This document shows positions 32,467 through 41,018 of a stretch of DNA of 64,000 nucleotides, piece after piece. Position numbers and translations under genes: made by a program. The notes beneath the pieces are model-generated. The model was not told the origin of the DNA, searched no databases, and was given only the letters and a program-made list of their open reading frames with translations. The DNA is from an uncultured Clostridia bacterium (GTDB lineage Bacteria > Bacillota > Clostridia > TANB77 > CAG-508). How positions within the stretch are numbered: the first letter of the stretch is position 1; the number at the start of each line of letters is the position of its first letter. The stretch lies in assembly GCA_947628085.1 (NCBI GenBank), contig CANQYM010000003.1:1-64000 (forward strand). The letters are read 5' to 3'.

Positions 32467-33959
32467 TGTTAAGTGGCATTTTTTATAACATAGTTGTTTT
32501 GGGAACTATTGTGAGTATTATTATATTTCCTCTATTAATTTTCTTAAACAAAAACAAATATAAATATAATTTTAAAAGTGTTTATAAAATTTCTATAATT
32601 ATATTATTAATGCTTATTATTCCTATTAATGCAATTAATTTTTCTAATATTAAAAACATTTTTAAAGTTAAAAGAGGAAATGAATTAACTACTACTCAAG
32701 TTTTAGAAGAACCACAAATTAGATTTAAATCTGAAAATTTTGTTGTAGAAGTGAATAAAGATATTGAAAATATTAATGTTAGAAGCAATGCTTTCTTTAA
32801 TATTTATAAAATTTTGCCTTATATTTGGCTAGCTATTTTCTTATGCTTAATAATATTTAATTTTATTTGTTATATAGTCTTTTTACATAAATTAAAAAAA
32901 GATTATATAGATTCTTTAAATCCAACTACTCAAAATATGTTTAATAATATTTGCAAAAATTTAAATTTAAAGAAAGTAAATTTAAAAATATCTAATACAA
33001 TTTCATCTCCTATGACAATAGGAATATTAAGCAAAAAAGTGATTATTCCTAAAGAAAATTTTAATGATGAACAATATGAAATGATTATAAAACATGAACT
33101 ATTTCATATAAAAAATAAAGATATAGAATATAAATTTTTATTGCTTATTTTAAATTGCATTTATTGGTTTAATCCAATTGTTTATATGTTTGTAAATCAA
33201 GTAAACGAAATATTAGAATTAAATTGTGACGAATATGTTTTAAAAAATCAAACTCATAAATACAAAATAAGCTATGCAGAAATACTTTTAAATCAAATTG
33301 AAGCAAATAAAAATATGCAATTTAAATATTCTATAAACTTTGCGAACAGGAGGAAAAATATAATGAAAAGATTTTCTAATATTATAGATAATGAAAACAA
33401 AAAGCAAAATATTGTTGCTATTGCTACAGTTACAGCCTTGTTATTAATAGTTTCAACATTATTAATAATATTAATTCCAAATATAAATTTCGCAACTTCC
33501 GAAGCTTTAGATAGCTCTAATAATTTGGAAACAGAAACTAATTTAGAGTCTATTACATCTGAAGAAGTGCAAAAAAATTCAAATGAGAAGTTTATTATCC
33601 CATTAGATAATTATGAAATATCAAAAAAGTTTGATTATTTTTCTACACCTAATCATACAGGAATAGATTTAAAGGCAGATTCTAATTCTGAAATTCGTTC
33701 TGTAGCTAGTGGAAAAGTAATTTATTCGGGTTTTAAAGGTTCTTATGGAAATTTCATAATAATAGAACATGAAAATGGATTACAAACAAGATATGCACAT
33801 TGTGCAGAATTATTAAAAAATGTTGGAGATACTGTAAATCAAGGCGATGTAATTGCTTTAGTTGGATCAACAGGAGAATCAACTGGTGCACACTTACATT
33901 TTGAAGTAGCAGATAACACAAACACTCAGGTAAATCCAGAATTATATATTAATTTTTAA
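32466..33959 (+). CDS. BlaR1-like M56 peptidase fused to an M23 peptidase
   Basis: 497 aa. Residues 1-130 carry several membrane helices, then an M56 zinc protease with IIKHELFHIKNKD (HExxH near 209) and CIYWFNPIVYMF, another helix (about 315-338, VTALLLIVSTLLIILI), and a C-terminal M23 domain: TPNHTGIDL, RYAHCAELL and GAHLHFEV holding all Zn ligands. In BlaR1/MecR1 the sensor is a penicillin-binding domain; here an intact M23 wall-peptidase domain takes that place. The module may sense or trim peptidoglycan and signal to the BlaI-type partner whose stop overlaps its start. Function is inferred from architecture. Confidence 0.88.
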   Translation: MLSGIFYNIVVLGTIVSIIIFPLLIFLNKNKYKYNFKSVYKISIIILLMLIIPINAINFSNIKNIFKVKRGNELTTTQVLEEPQIRFKSENFVVEVNKDIENINVRSNAFFNIYKILPYIWLAIFLCLIIFNFICYIVFLHKLKKDYIDSLNPTTQNMFNNICKNLNLKKVNLKISNTISSPMTIGILSKKVIIPKENFNDEQYEMIIKHELFHIKNKDIEYKFLLLILNCIYWFNPIVYMFVNQVNEILELNCDEYVLKNQTHKYKISYAEILLNQIEANKNMQFKYSINFANRRKNIMKRFSNIIDNENKKQNIVAIATVTALLLIVSTLLIILIPNINFATSEALDSSNNLETETNLESITSEEVQKNSNEKFIIPLDNYEISKKFDYFSTPNHTGIDLKADSNSEIRSVASGKVIYSGFKGSYGNFIIIEHENGLQTRYAHCAELLKNVGDTVNQGDVIALVGSTGESTGAHLHFEVADNTNTQVNPELYINF

Positions 33960-33966
33960 TATGAAT

Positions 33967-34026
33967 AAAGAAGGTACTTTTTTTTAATGAAATTTGTTAT
34001 ATTTCAATCCATTTCGTACCTTCTTT
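33967..34026 (+). terminator. Hairpin after the M56-M23 gene
   Basis: AAAGAAGGTAC pairs with GTACCTTCTTT around an inner TGAAAT/ATTTCA stem; T-rich tracts follow. It sits between the convergent M56-M23 and sortase genes. Confidence 0.7.
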
Positions 34027-34091
34027 TCTTATTTTTTAATACTATTTAGTAATATTACAATTTATGAACTTAGTGTTATACTAAAGATTTA

Positions 34092-34700
34092 TCACACTGC
34101 TTCTTTAGCTTTTATAATAATTCTTTTCTTAGAATCATTTGTGCATGTAATTAAAGTTACTTCTTTTTTTCCACCAGTTTCTTGAGATAAACAATCAACA
34201 TCTGTTGGCAATACTTCAAATGTGTCATAAATTTCATATTCTACTTTTCCTATTTTGTTATCTAACAAAAAAAATCTATCCCCTATTGCTAACTTTTTTA
34301 AATTATGAAACATATTTTTATTTATAAAATTATGTCCTGTTATGCAAAAGTTACCTGTTTCATTTGGATTTGGCCCCCAAAATTTTGTAACAGATACACT
34401 TAAAGCACTTATAGAGTGATTTGAAAGTACATAGGTTTCTAATTCAATTTTTGGAATTTCTAATTTTGCAGATACATCATAACCTTTATATTCACTTATT
34501 ATTTCTTCTTTAGGATATTCTTTTTCTTCAATATTTGTTTTTTCTGCTTCATAAGTTAAATTTTGACTTTCTATTTTATTTTTTAAAACAATCTCTTTTT
34601 CTTGAATAAATTTAGTTTCTCTGTATTCTTCTACTACCATTACAACTATTAATATAAGAGATAAAAAAACAAGAATTATATTAAAAATATATTTTTTCAT
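34092..34700 (-). CDS. Class D sortase
   Basis: Membrane transpeptidase attaching LPXTG-type proteins to the wall. N-terminal anchor helix (FNIILVFLSLILIVVMVV), then the sortase barrel with CITGHNF (catalytic His), VLPTDVDCL and TLITCTNDSKKR (catalytic Cys, and Arg 7 residues later). At 202 aa it is the usual size. The next upstream gene, 80 nt away, encodes an LPKTG protein, its probable substrate. Confidence 0.9.
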   Translation of the reverse strand: MKKYIFNIILVFLSLILIVVMVVEEYRETKFIQEKEIVLKNKIESQNLTYEAEKTNIEEKEYPKEEIISEYKGYDVSAKLEIPKIELETYVLSNHSISALSVSVTKFWGPNPNETGNFCITGHNFINKNMFHNLKKLAIGDRFFLLDNKIGKVEYEIYDTFEVLPTDVDCLSQETGGKKEVTLITCTNDSKKRIIIKAKEAV

Positions 34701-34746
34701 TTTAAAACTAATCCTTTAATTTTTAAATTTTCATCATATATTATGT

Positions 34747-34775
34747 AATGAAGATGTTTTTAAAACATCTTCATT
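34747..34775 (-). terminator. Hairpin between the LPKTG gene and sortase
   Basis: A 14-bp perfect stem AATGAAGATGTTTT / AAAACATCTTCATT. It lacks a clear U-run on the minus strand, so it may only reduce read-through into the sortase gene. Confidence 0.5.
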
Positions 34776-34781
34776 CTAATT

Positions 34782-35768
34782 TTATTTCTTTTTCATGCTA
34801 TATACTGAATAAGAAATAACTACTAATAAAATTATTGCAACTGGCATATAAATATTTATACCTGTTTTTGGTAAAACTGCTGGTTTAACTTCATTTGTTG
34901 GTGCAACATTTTCTGATTCTCCTCCAACATTAAAATTAAAAGTACTTTCTGCTATAGTTTGATTTTCTCTTGTTAAGTCTATTAATTTTAAAGTAATAGA
35001 ATAACTTCCTGCTTCACTAAAAATACCTCTTAAATCTAATTCTTGAGATACATTAGGTCCACCTATTCCATATCCTTGAGTGTCTCCCCATCCTTCTTCT
35101 ATAATGTCATATTCTTTTTCATCTAAGTCTTTTCCTAATAGTTTAACAGTTGCACCTTCTGGTGTAGTTGCTGTTGCTACTAGTCTTGCTTTTTCATAAT
35201 AACGTCCTATTGTTGAAGAATAAGAAAGTTTCATAGGAATTTCTTTTCCTTTTACAATCTCTTCTTCTGCTGTTAAACTTAAAGTGTAAGGTACATATTC
35301 TGGTTCTACTAATATTTGCTTATCTATTGTTAATTCATTATAATCTTCTGAATCATTTGCATCTTTAATTTGTTTTCCTGTTATTTTAAACTCTGTTGTA
35401 TTAGAAGTTGTAAGCTCTTCTTTTGCTTTAAAAGTTACTTTCATTGTTCTTATTGGTGTTCCATCTTGATCATAATTAATTGTTAATTTTTTTGTTTTAG
35501 AATCACCTAATCCTGCATCAGTATCGCTTCCTGTTCCATTGTTTACACTTACATAATCAAATAATTTACTATCATATAAAATTTCAAAAGTATATTTTTT
35601 TAGTTTTACTGATCCAAAATTAAAAAATAATTCTACATTTTCACCAGGTCTTGCAATTGTTGGTACTTCAACAGTAGCTCCTAAGTCTTCTGTTGCAAAA
35701 CTTAGTATATTAAAAGTAAACATGCTCATTAATACTAATAATGCAAAAATACTTATTATTTTTTTCAT
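34782..35768 (-). CDS. LPXTG-anchored surface protein with cohesin-like domain
   Basis: 328 aa. Signal peptide (IISIFALLVLMSMFTFNILSFA), a roughly 110-residue beta-rich domain resembling cohesin/carbohydrate-binding folds (RPGENVELFFNFGSVKLKKY, MKVTFKAKEEL), a second Ig-like beta domain (about 160-285), then the sorting signal LPKTG, a hydrophobic helix and a KKK tail. So it is wall-anchored, probably by the neighbouring class D sortase. Ligand unknown. GGAGG precedes the ATG. Confidence 0.85.
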   Translation of the reverse strand: MKKIISIFALLVLMSMFTFNILSFATEDLGATVEVPTIARPGENVELFFNFGSVKLKKYTFEILYDSKLFDYVSVNNGTGSDTDAGLGDSKTKKLTINYDQDGTPIRTMKVTFKAKEELTTSNTTEFKITGKQIKDANDSEDYNELTIDKQILVEPEYVPYTLSLTAEEEIVKGKEIPMKLSYSSTIGRYYEKARLVATATTPEGATVKLLGKDLDEKEYDIIEEGWGDTQGYGIGGPNVSQELDLRGIFSEAGSYSITLKLIDLTRENQTIAESTFNFNVGGESENVAPTNEVKPAVLPKTGINIYMPVAIILLVVISYSVYSMKKK

Positions 35769-35871
35769 AAGAATTTCCTCCTTGTTTTATTTTTACATTT
35801 CTAGTATTATCATTTTTCAAAAATTTATATTAGCAAATTTTTCAAAAAATATAATATTTGCATAAAAAATA

Positions 35872-35913
35872 CAAGCATATTTTAAATGTATGTTTTCACT
35901 TAAAATATACTTG
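35872..35913 (-). terminator. Terminator after gatCAB
   Basis: CAAGcATATTTTAA pairs with TTAAAATATaCTTG (one mismatch) and is followed on the minus strand by a U-rich tract; it lies 24 nt after the gatB stop. Confidence 0.75.
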
Positions 35914-35936
35914 CTTTTTTTAATTATACTTTAAAA

Positions 35937-37376
35937 TTATTTTTTTAGTTCTTCTAAAAACAATTTATTTAAAAGTTGTGGATTTGCTTTTCCTTTAGTT
36001 TCTTTCATTGCTTGACCTACTAAAAATCCTAATGCTTTATCTTTTCCTGCTTTATAATCTGCAACTGATTGTGCATTATTTTCCAAAATTTTCATTACAA
36101 CTTCTTTAATTGCACCTTCATCTGAAATTTGAACCCAGCCTTTTTCTTCAATAATTTTACTTGGCATTTTTACTTCATTAAATAATTCTTCTAAAACTTT
36201 TTTTGCAATAGCTGAACTTATAATTCCTTTATCTATTAAACTTACAAGTTCTCCAAGTTCTTTTCCAGTAAATTTTAAAGAATCTGGTTCTTCTTCTCTT
36301 TCATTTAAAATTCTTGCAATATCAGACATTATCATATTTCCAACAGTTTTTGGATTATTACAAATTTTAGTTGCTTCTTCAAAAAGATTTGAATAATATT
36401 TTGATGAAACAGCAAAATTAGCTGCTTTTTCTGTTAATCCATAGTTTTCTATATATCTCTTTTTTCTGCTTTCTGGTAATTCTGGTAAACTTTTTCTAAT
36501 ATTTTCAATATATTCATCTGAAAGTTTAATTGCTACTAAATCTGGTTCTGGAAAATATCTATAATCTTGTGCATCTTCTTTATCTCTCATTGAAAATGTT
36601 CTTCCAGAAATGTCGTCCCATCTTAAAGTTTCTTGCATTATTTCGTTTCCATTTTCAATTTCTTCAATTTGTCTTTCAGCTTCGTAATCAATTGCTCTTA
36701 CTATACTTCTAAAAGAGTTCATATTTTTCATTTCTGTTCTTGTTCCAAATTCTTTTGCTCCTTTTTTTCTAACAGAAACGTTAACATCTGCTCTTAAAGA
36801 TCCTTGCTCCATTTTACAATCAGAAATTTCTATATATTCAAAAATTGATTTTAATTTTCTCATATATGCTTCAACTTCTGCTGAACTTCTCATATCTGGT
36901 TTTGAAACTACTTCTATAAGTGGAACTCCAGCTCTATTTAAATCTACAAAACTTCCTCTTCCATATTCATCATGATTTAATTTTCCTGCATCTTCTTCTA
37001 TGTGAATTCTTTCTATTCTAATTTCTTTTTCACCATTTTCAGTTTCTATTGTTACATGTCCATCATAGCAAAGTGGTTTATCAAATTGAGATATTTGATA
37101 TGCTTTGGGTGAATCTGGATAAAAATAATTTTTTCTATCATTTTTGCTATTTTTTTCTATACTGCAGTTTGTTGCAAGCCCTGCTTTTACTGCATATTCA
37201 ACAACTTTTTCATTTAAAACTGGTAATGTTCCTGGCATTGCCATACAAACTGGACAACAATGTGTGTTTGGTTCTCCACCAAATTCTGTTGAACATGAAC
37301 AAAATATTTTTGTTTTAGTTGAAAGTTCACAGTGAACTTCTAGTCCTATTACTACTTCGTAATCATCTCTTACCAT
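35937..37376 (-). CDS. gatB: Asp/Glu-tRNA amidotransferase subunit B
   Basis: Kinase/tRNA-recognition subunit of GatCAB, which converts Glu-tRNA(Gln) or Asp-tRNA(Asn) to the amide forms. YEVVIGLEVHCELST, the Zn-binding Cys set (FCSCS and CCPVCMAMPG), RKNYFYPDSPKAYQISQ and the C-terminal YqeY-like tail (QLLNKLFLEELKK) are diagnostic. 479 aa is full length. The start overlaps the gatA stop by one base (TAATG). AsnS is also encoded in this window (54489), so here GatCAB is needed mainly for Gln-tRNA. Confidence 0.97.
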   Translation of the reverse strand: MVRDDYEVVIGLEVHCELSTKTKIFCSCSTEFGGEPNTHCCPVCMAMPGTLPVLNEKVVEYAVKAGLATNCSIEKNSKNDRKNYFYPDSPKAYQISQFDKPLCYDGHVTIETENGEKEIRIERIHIEEDAGKLNHDEYGRGSFVDLNRAGVPLIEVVSKPDMRSSAEVEAYMRKLKSIFEYIEISDCKMEQGSLRADVNVSVRKKGAKEFGTRTEMKNMNSFRSIVRAIDYEAERQIEEIENGNEIMQETLRWDDISGRTFSMRDKEDAQDYRYFPEPDLVAIKLSDEYIENIRKSLPELPESRKKRYIENYGLTEKAANFAVSSKYYSNLFEEATKICNNPKTVGNMIMSDIARILNEREEEPDSLKFTGKELGELVSLIDKGIISSAIAKKVLEELFNEVKMPSKIIEEKGWVQISDEGAIKEVVMKILENNAQSVADYKAGKDKALGFLVGQAMKETKGKANPQLLNKLFLEELKK

Positions 37377-38851
37377 TAGTTATCCCCTCCTTTAAATGTT
37401 GGTTTGTTTTCTCTAAAATTAGAGTTTTGCTCATAAGTATAAGCTGCTCTAAATATAGTTTCTTCATCAAATGCTTTTCCTATTAATTGGAAACCTATTG
37501 GTAATCCTTTACTATCTAAAGCACAAGGTATACTCATTCCTGGAAGTCCACCAATATTTACAGGAACTGTGCAGATATCTGCCAAATACATTTCTAGAGG
37601 ATTGCTTGTTTTTTCTCCTATTTTAAATGCAGTTGTTGGTGAAGTTGGTGTTAGAAGTAAATCATATTTTTTAAATAACTCATCATAAGCATTTTTTATA
37701 ACAGTTCTTACTTTTTGAGCCTTTTTATAATAAGCATCATAATATCCTGATGAAAGAACATAAGTACCTAATATAATTCTTCTTTTTACTTCTGGTCCAA
37801 ATCCTTCACTTCTAGAATTTCTATAAATATCTTTTAAATTATCATATTTTTCCGTTCTATATCCATATCTAATTCCATCAAATCTACCTAAGTTTGAACT
37901 TGCTTCAGCACATGCTATTATGTAGTAAACTGCTGTTGCATATTTTCCAACATCTAATGAACATTCTTCAACTGTTGCACCTAACTCTTCATATTTTTTT
38001 GCAACATTTAATATGGCTTGTTTTACTTCTTCATTTATTCCTTCGCCAATATATTCTTTTGGAAGTCCTATTTTCATTCCTTTTACATCATTTACTAAAC
38101 TTAAAGTGTAGTCTTTCTTTTCCATATCCATTGATGTTGAATCTTTTTCATCGTGTCCTGCAATTAAATTTAAAAGTAAAGCAGAGTCTGTAACATCTTT
38201 AGTTATTGGTCCAATTTGGTCAAGTGATGATGCAAAAGCAACTAGTCCATATCTTGAAACTAGTCCATAAGTAGGTTTTAGTCCTACTACACCACACAAA
38301 GAAGCTGGTTGACGAATACTTCCTCCCGTATCACTTCCTAATGTCCAAGGAGCCATTTCTGCAGAAACAGCTGCTGCACTTCCTCCAGAAGAACCTCCTG
38401 GTACTCTTTCTAAATCCCATGGATTATGAGTTTTAAAGAATGCAGAATGTTCTGTAGAACCTCCCATTGCAAATTCATCCATATTTAATTTTCCAAGATA
38501 AACCAAATCTTCTTTATTTAATTTTTCTATAACTGTTGCATTATAAGGAGAAACAAAATTTTCTAGCATTTTTGAACTGCAAGTTGTTTTTGTTCCTTCA
38601 ATGCACATATTATCTTTTATTCCTATAGGAATACCTGCGAATTTTGAAACTGGTTTCCCTGCTTTTCTTTTTTCATCTATTTCTTTAGCTTTTTTCATTG
38701 CTGATTCTTCTAATGTAGAAACATAAGCTTTAACTTTATTATCTTTTTCTTTTATTCTATCAAAATAACTTTTTGTTAATGTTTCAGAAGTTATTTCACC
38801 TTTTTCAAGTTTTTCTATAAGTTCATGAACAGTATATTCATAAAGTTCCAT
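37376..38851 (-). CDS. gatA: Asp/Glu-tRNA amidotransferase subunit A
   Basis: Glutaminase subunit of GatCAB, amidase-signature family. The catalytic Ser-cisSer-Lys triad is visible: Lys in GIPIGIKDN and the serines in [15 protein letters not shown] and [12 protein letters not shown]. 491 aa, full length. Middle gene of gatC-gatA-gatB; 18 nt after gatC and one-base overlap with gatB. Confidence 0.97.
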   Translation of the reverse strand: MELYEYTVHELIEKLEKGEITSETLTKSYFDRIKEKDNKVKAYVSTLEESAMKKAKEIDEKRKAGKPVSKFAGIPIGIKDNMCIEGTKTTCSSKMLENFVSPYNATVIEKLNKEDLVYLGKLNMDEFAMGGSTEHSAFFKTHNPWDLERVPGGSSGGSAAAVSAEMAPWTLGSDTGGSIRQPASLCGVVGLKPTYGLVSRYGLVAFASSLDQIGPITKDVTDSALLLNLIAGHDEKDSTSMDMEKKDYTLSLVNDVKGMKIGLPKEYIGEGINEEVKQAILNVAKKYEELGATVEECSLDVGKYATAVYYIIACAEASSNLGRFDGIRYGYRTEKYDNLKDIYRNSRSEGFGPEVKRRIILGTYVLSSGYYDAYYKKAQKVRTVIKNAYDELFKKYDLLLTPTSPTTAFKIGEKTSNPLEMYLADICTVPVNIGGLPGMSIPCALDSKGLPIGFQLIGKAFDEETIFRAAYTYEQNSNFRENKPTFKGGDN

Positions 38852-38869
38852 TTGAATTTCCCCCTATAA

Positions 38870-39157
38870 TTAATTTAATACTTTTGGAATTCTAAACATT
38901 CCTTCATCTTGACTTGGTGCATTTTGTAATAAAGCATCTCTATTACCAAATTCAACAACCTCATCTTTTCTTAAAACATTAACTTTTTCATTTGTTCCAA
39001 TGGTTTCGCCCATTCCTTCTGTATTAACATTATTAATTGTGTTTGCAAATTCTATAATTTCTTGCATGTCTTTAGTGTATTTTTCAATTTCTGCTTCAGA
39101 TAAATTCAAGTCTGCAAGTTTTGCTATATGAATTATTTCTTCTTTGCTAATTGCCAT
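38870..39157 (-). CDS. gatC: Asp/Glu-tRNA amidotransferase subunit C
   Basis: Small GatCAB subunit wrapping around GatA. ISKEEIIHIAKLADLNLSE at the N-terminus and LRKDEV...EGMFRIPKVL at the C-terminus match. I start at the Met at 39157, preceded by GGGAGTGAGGCAA, giving 95 aa; the track adds six residues. First gene of the operon. Confidence 0.95.
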   Translation of the reverse strand: MAISKEEIIHIAKLADLNLSEAEIEKYTKDMQEIIEFANTINNVNTEGMGETIGTNEKVNVLRKDEVVEFGNRDALLQNAPSQDEGMFRIPKVLN

Positions 39158-39317
39158 TTGCCTCACTCCCTTCAAACAATAGATTTATTATATACTGAAT
39201 TATAAAAAAATACAAGAAAAATAAGTTGAATTTAAACTTAGAATTTTCTCATAAATTATTTTAAGTTTTATAATTTTATAATCTTTATTTTTTAAATTCT
39301 TATTAAATTCTTATTTC

Positions 39318-39482
39318 TAATTCTTATGATATTTATATATAGCTTTAGAAGTGCCGCGTAAGCGACCAACCGAAGCGTAAGCGAAGGGCGATTGGAGCAA
39401 TCTTCCTTTTGTTTATTTTTAAAAAAGAAGATTGCGACACCAAGGCACGCAATAAAGCTATATATAAACATCATAAGAATTA
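39318..39482. repeat. Foldback element, copy B
   Basis: The left arm (39318-39355, starting TAATTCTTATGAT) and right arm (39444-39482) are reverse complements at about 34 of 38 positions. The 88-nt core (39356-39443) is the reverse complement of copy A's core with 5 substitutions and identical length. The arm sequences of A and B are unrelated. Copy B lies between gatC and the AIM24 gene. The remaining AT-rich spacer of 39158-39649 holds only the AIM24 terminator. Confidence 0.85.
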
Positions 39483-39592
39483 CGACATAAGTATTAATTT
39501 TTTAGAATAGTTAAATAAATAAAAAAATGATAAAGCAATTTTTTAAAGAAGTTTTAAAAATTCATTTTACTCTAAAAAAATTGCATAAAAAA

Positions 39593-39621
39593 TCCCAAAA
39601 TTTATAAATCTAATTTTGGGA
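39593..39621 (-). terminator. Terminator after the AIM24 gene
   Basis: TCCCAAAATT pairs with AATTTTGGGA (10 bp) and TTTTTTATGC follows on the minus strand. Confidence 0.9.
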
Positions 39622-39649
39622 CTTCTTATTTTTTTATATTTAAATTTTA

Positions 39650-40510
39650 TTAGTTTATCATTCCTAAAACATTTTTAATTGCAGAGTTTGCATTAGAAGC
39701 AGTTCCAGAATTTGAAGGTGCAGCTGAACCATGTGTTTGATCCATTGCTTGAGTATTTATAGGAGCTAATAATATTTTTCCAGTTCCTTTATAAACATTT
39801 ACTAAACCTTCTCCTGATAAACCAGAACCTATTAAAGATTTTGTAGATTTCTCTACTGAAAAATCTAATGTTCCAGACCAAGCTACTGCAAAATTTCCAT
39901 CTATTCTCATTACATCATTTTCTAATGTAATTTCTATTAATTCTTCTCTTGGAACACAGCTCTCTAAAGCAACAATTCCATTTCCAGATAGTTTTAGATT
40001 GAATAAACCTTCACCACCAAAAACTGCTGATGACAAATTAGAACGTGCTACTACTTGTTGATCAATAGTAGATTCACATGCTAAAAACATTCCATCATCT
40101 AAAACAATTCCATCTGGCCATTCTGTCATATCTTCTAATAGAATATGTCTATATGTAGGCTCTAACATTAAAAGACCTTTACCTTTATATTTAGGCTTAA
40201 CTGCAGATTCTTTTGTTACAGCTCCTTTTATAGCTTTTCCTAAAAAGTCTCCAACACCTTTTACATCACTACTGATTTCTACATTTCCTAATGTCCATTG
40301 CATTGCACCTGCACTAACTGTATATTCATTATCATTTACTTCAATTAATACTTGTCTTTTTCTAACATTCATTTTATTAGAAAAATATGCATTTACTGAA
40401 GAATATGGTGTAACACTTAGGTCATTAATGTATTCAATTATTCGCATTCCTTCTTTTTTGTCAAGTGTTCTTACGTTTTCATTTTTTAATAAATTTTTAA
40501 TTTTATACAT
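39650..40510 (-). CDS. AIM24 family protein
   Basis: DUF124/AIM24-type beta-rich protein; named after a mitochondrial family, bacterial role unknown. SAGAMQWTLGNV, GGEGLFNLKLSGNG and GSGLSGEGLVNVYKGTGKILLAP are characteristic. An N-terminal extension of about 60 residues and a Ser/Asn/Ala-rich flexible C-terminus are present. CTAAGGAGGAAAAA precedes the ATG. TM2-domain gene upstream is separated by a terminator, but the pairing of AIM24 and TM2 proteins suggests a membrane-related context. Confidence 0.88.
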   Translation of the reverse strand: MYKIKNLLKNENVRTLDKKEGMRIIEYINDLSVTPYSSVNAYFSNKMNVRKRQVLIEVNDNEYTVSAGAMQWTLGNVEISSDVKGVGDFLGKAIKGAVTKESAVKPKYKGKGLLMLEPTYRHILLEDMTEWPDGIVLDDGMFLACESTIDQQVVARSNLSSAVFGGEGLFNLKLSGNGIVALESCVPREELIEITLENDVMRIDGNFAVAWSGTLDFSVEKSTKSLIGSGLSGEGLVNVYKGTGKILLAPINTQAMDQTHGSAAPSNSGTASNANSAIKNVLGMIN

Positions 40511-40536
40511 TTTTTCCTCCTTAGTACGTCAAAAAT

Positions 40537-40570
40537 TATAAAACTCTATACTGTTAAATAGAGTTTTATA
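40537..40570 (-). terminator. Terminator after the TM2 gene
   Basis: A 13-bp perfect stem TATAAAACTCTAT / ATAGAGTTTTATA with an 8-nt loop; TTTTTG follows on the minus strand. Confidence 0.8.
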
Positions 40571-40578
40571 TCATTTTT

Positions 40579-40878
40579 TTATTGTCTATATAAATCATCT
40601 GATGACATTAATTTTCCATAGCAATCTTTAAATTGTCCAAGAGCTATGACTGCAAAATCGTTTAATACTAATGCTAACATTGTTATTAAACACATTTGTC
40701 CTACTGGTGCACAAATTAATAATAACAATATTGATACTATAGTTCCATATAAGAATAAAAATCCTGAACCTAGTTTTCCAGCATATAAACGATGCACTCC
40801 AAAAAATCCTAAAAACCAACATAGCATTAATGCTGTAAATCTGTTTTTTGTACTTACATTATTTTCTTCATCATTCAT
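40579..40878 (-). CDS. TM2-domain membrane protein
   Basis: 99 aa. The TM2 signature is clear: KNRFTALMLCWFLGFFGVHRLYAGKLGSG, i.e. first helix, DRF-like GVHRLYAGK turn and second helix (FLFLYGTIVSILLLLIC), followed by a further hydrophobic segment. Such proteins are small membrane scaffolds of unknown role. GGAG lies 12 nt before ATG. It has its own terminator. Confidence 0.88.
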   Translation of the reverse strand: MNDEENNVSTKNRFTALMLCWFLGFFGVHRLYAGKLGSGFLFLYGTIVSILLLLICAPVGQMCLITMLALVLNDFAVIALGQFKDCYGKLMSSDDLYRQ

Positions 40879-40990
40879 CTTCTTTTGTTTCTCCTTTTAA
40901 TAAATACAATTATCTAATATAATATTAATATTAAATAAGTTTTATTGTCAATAGAAATTCTAAAATGTTACTAAAATGAAAAATACAAAA

Positions 40991-41013
40991 AAAGATGGCT
41001 TTTTGCCATCTTT
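40991..41013 (-). terminator. Terminator after the M23 peptidase gene
   Basis: AAAGATGGC / GCCATCTTT, 9-bp stem and 5-nt loop with a U-run on both strands, 6 nt from the stop codon. Confidence 0.9.
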
Positions 41014-41018
41014 CTTTT

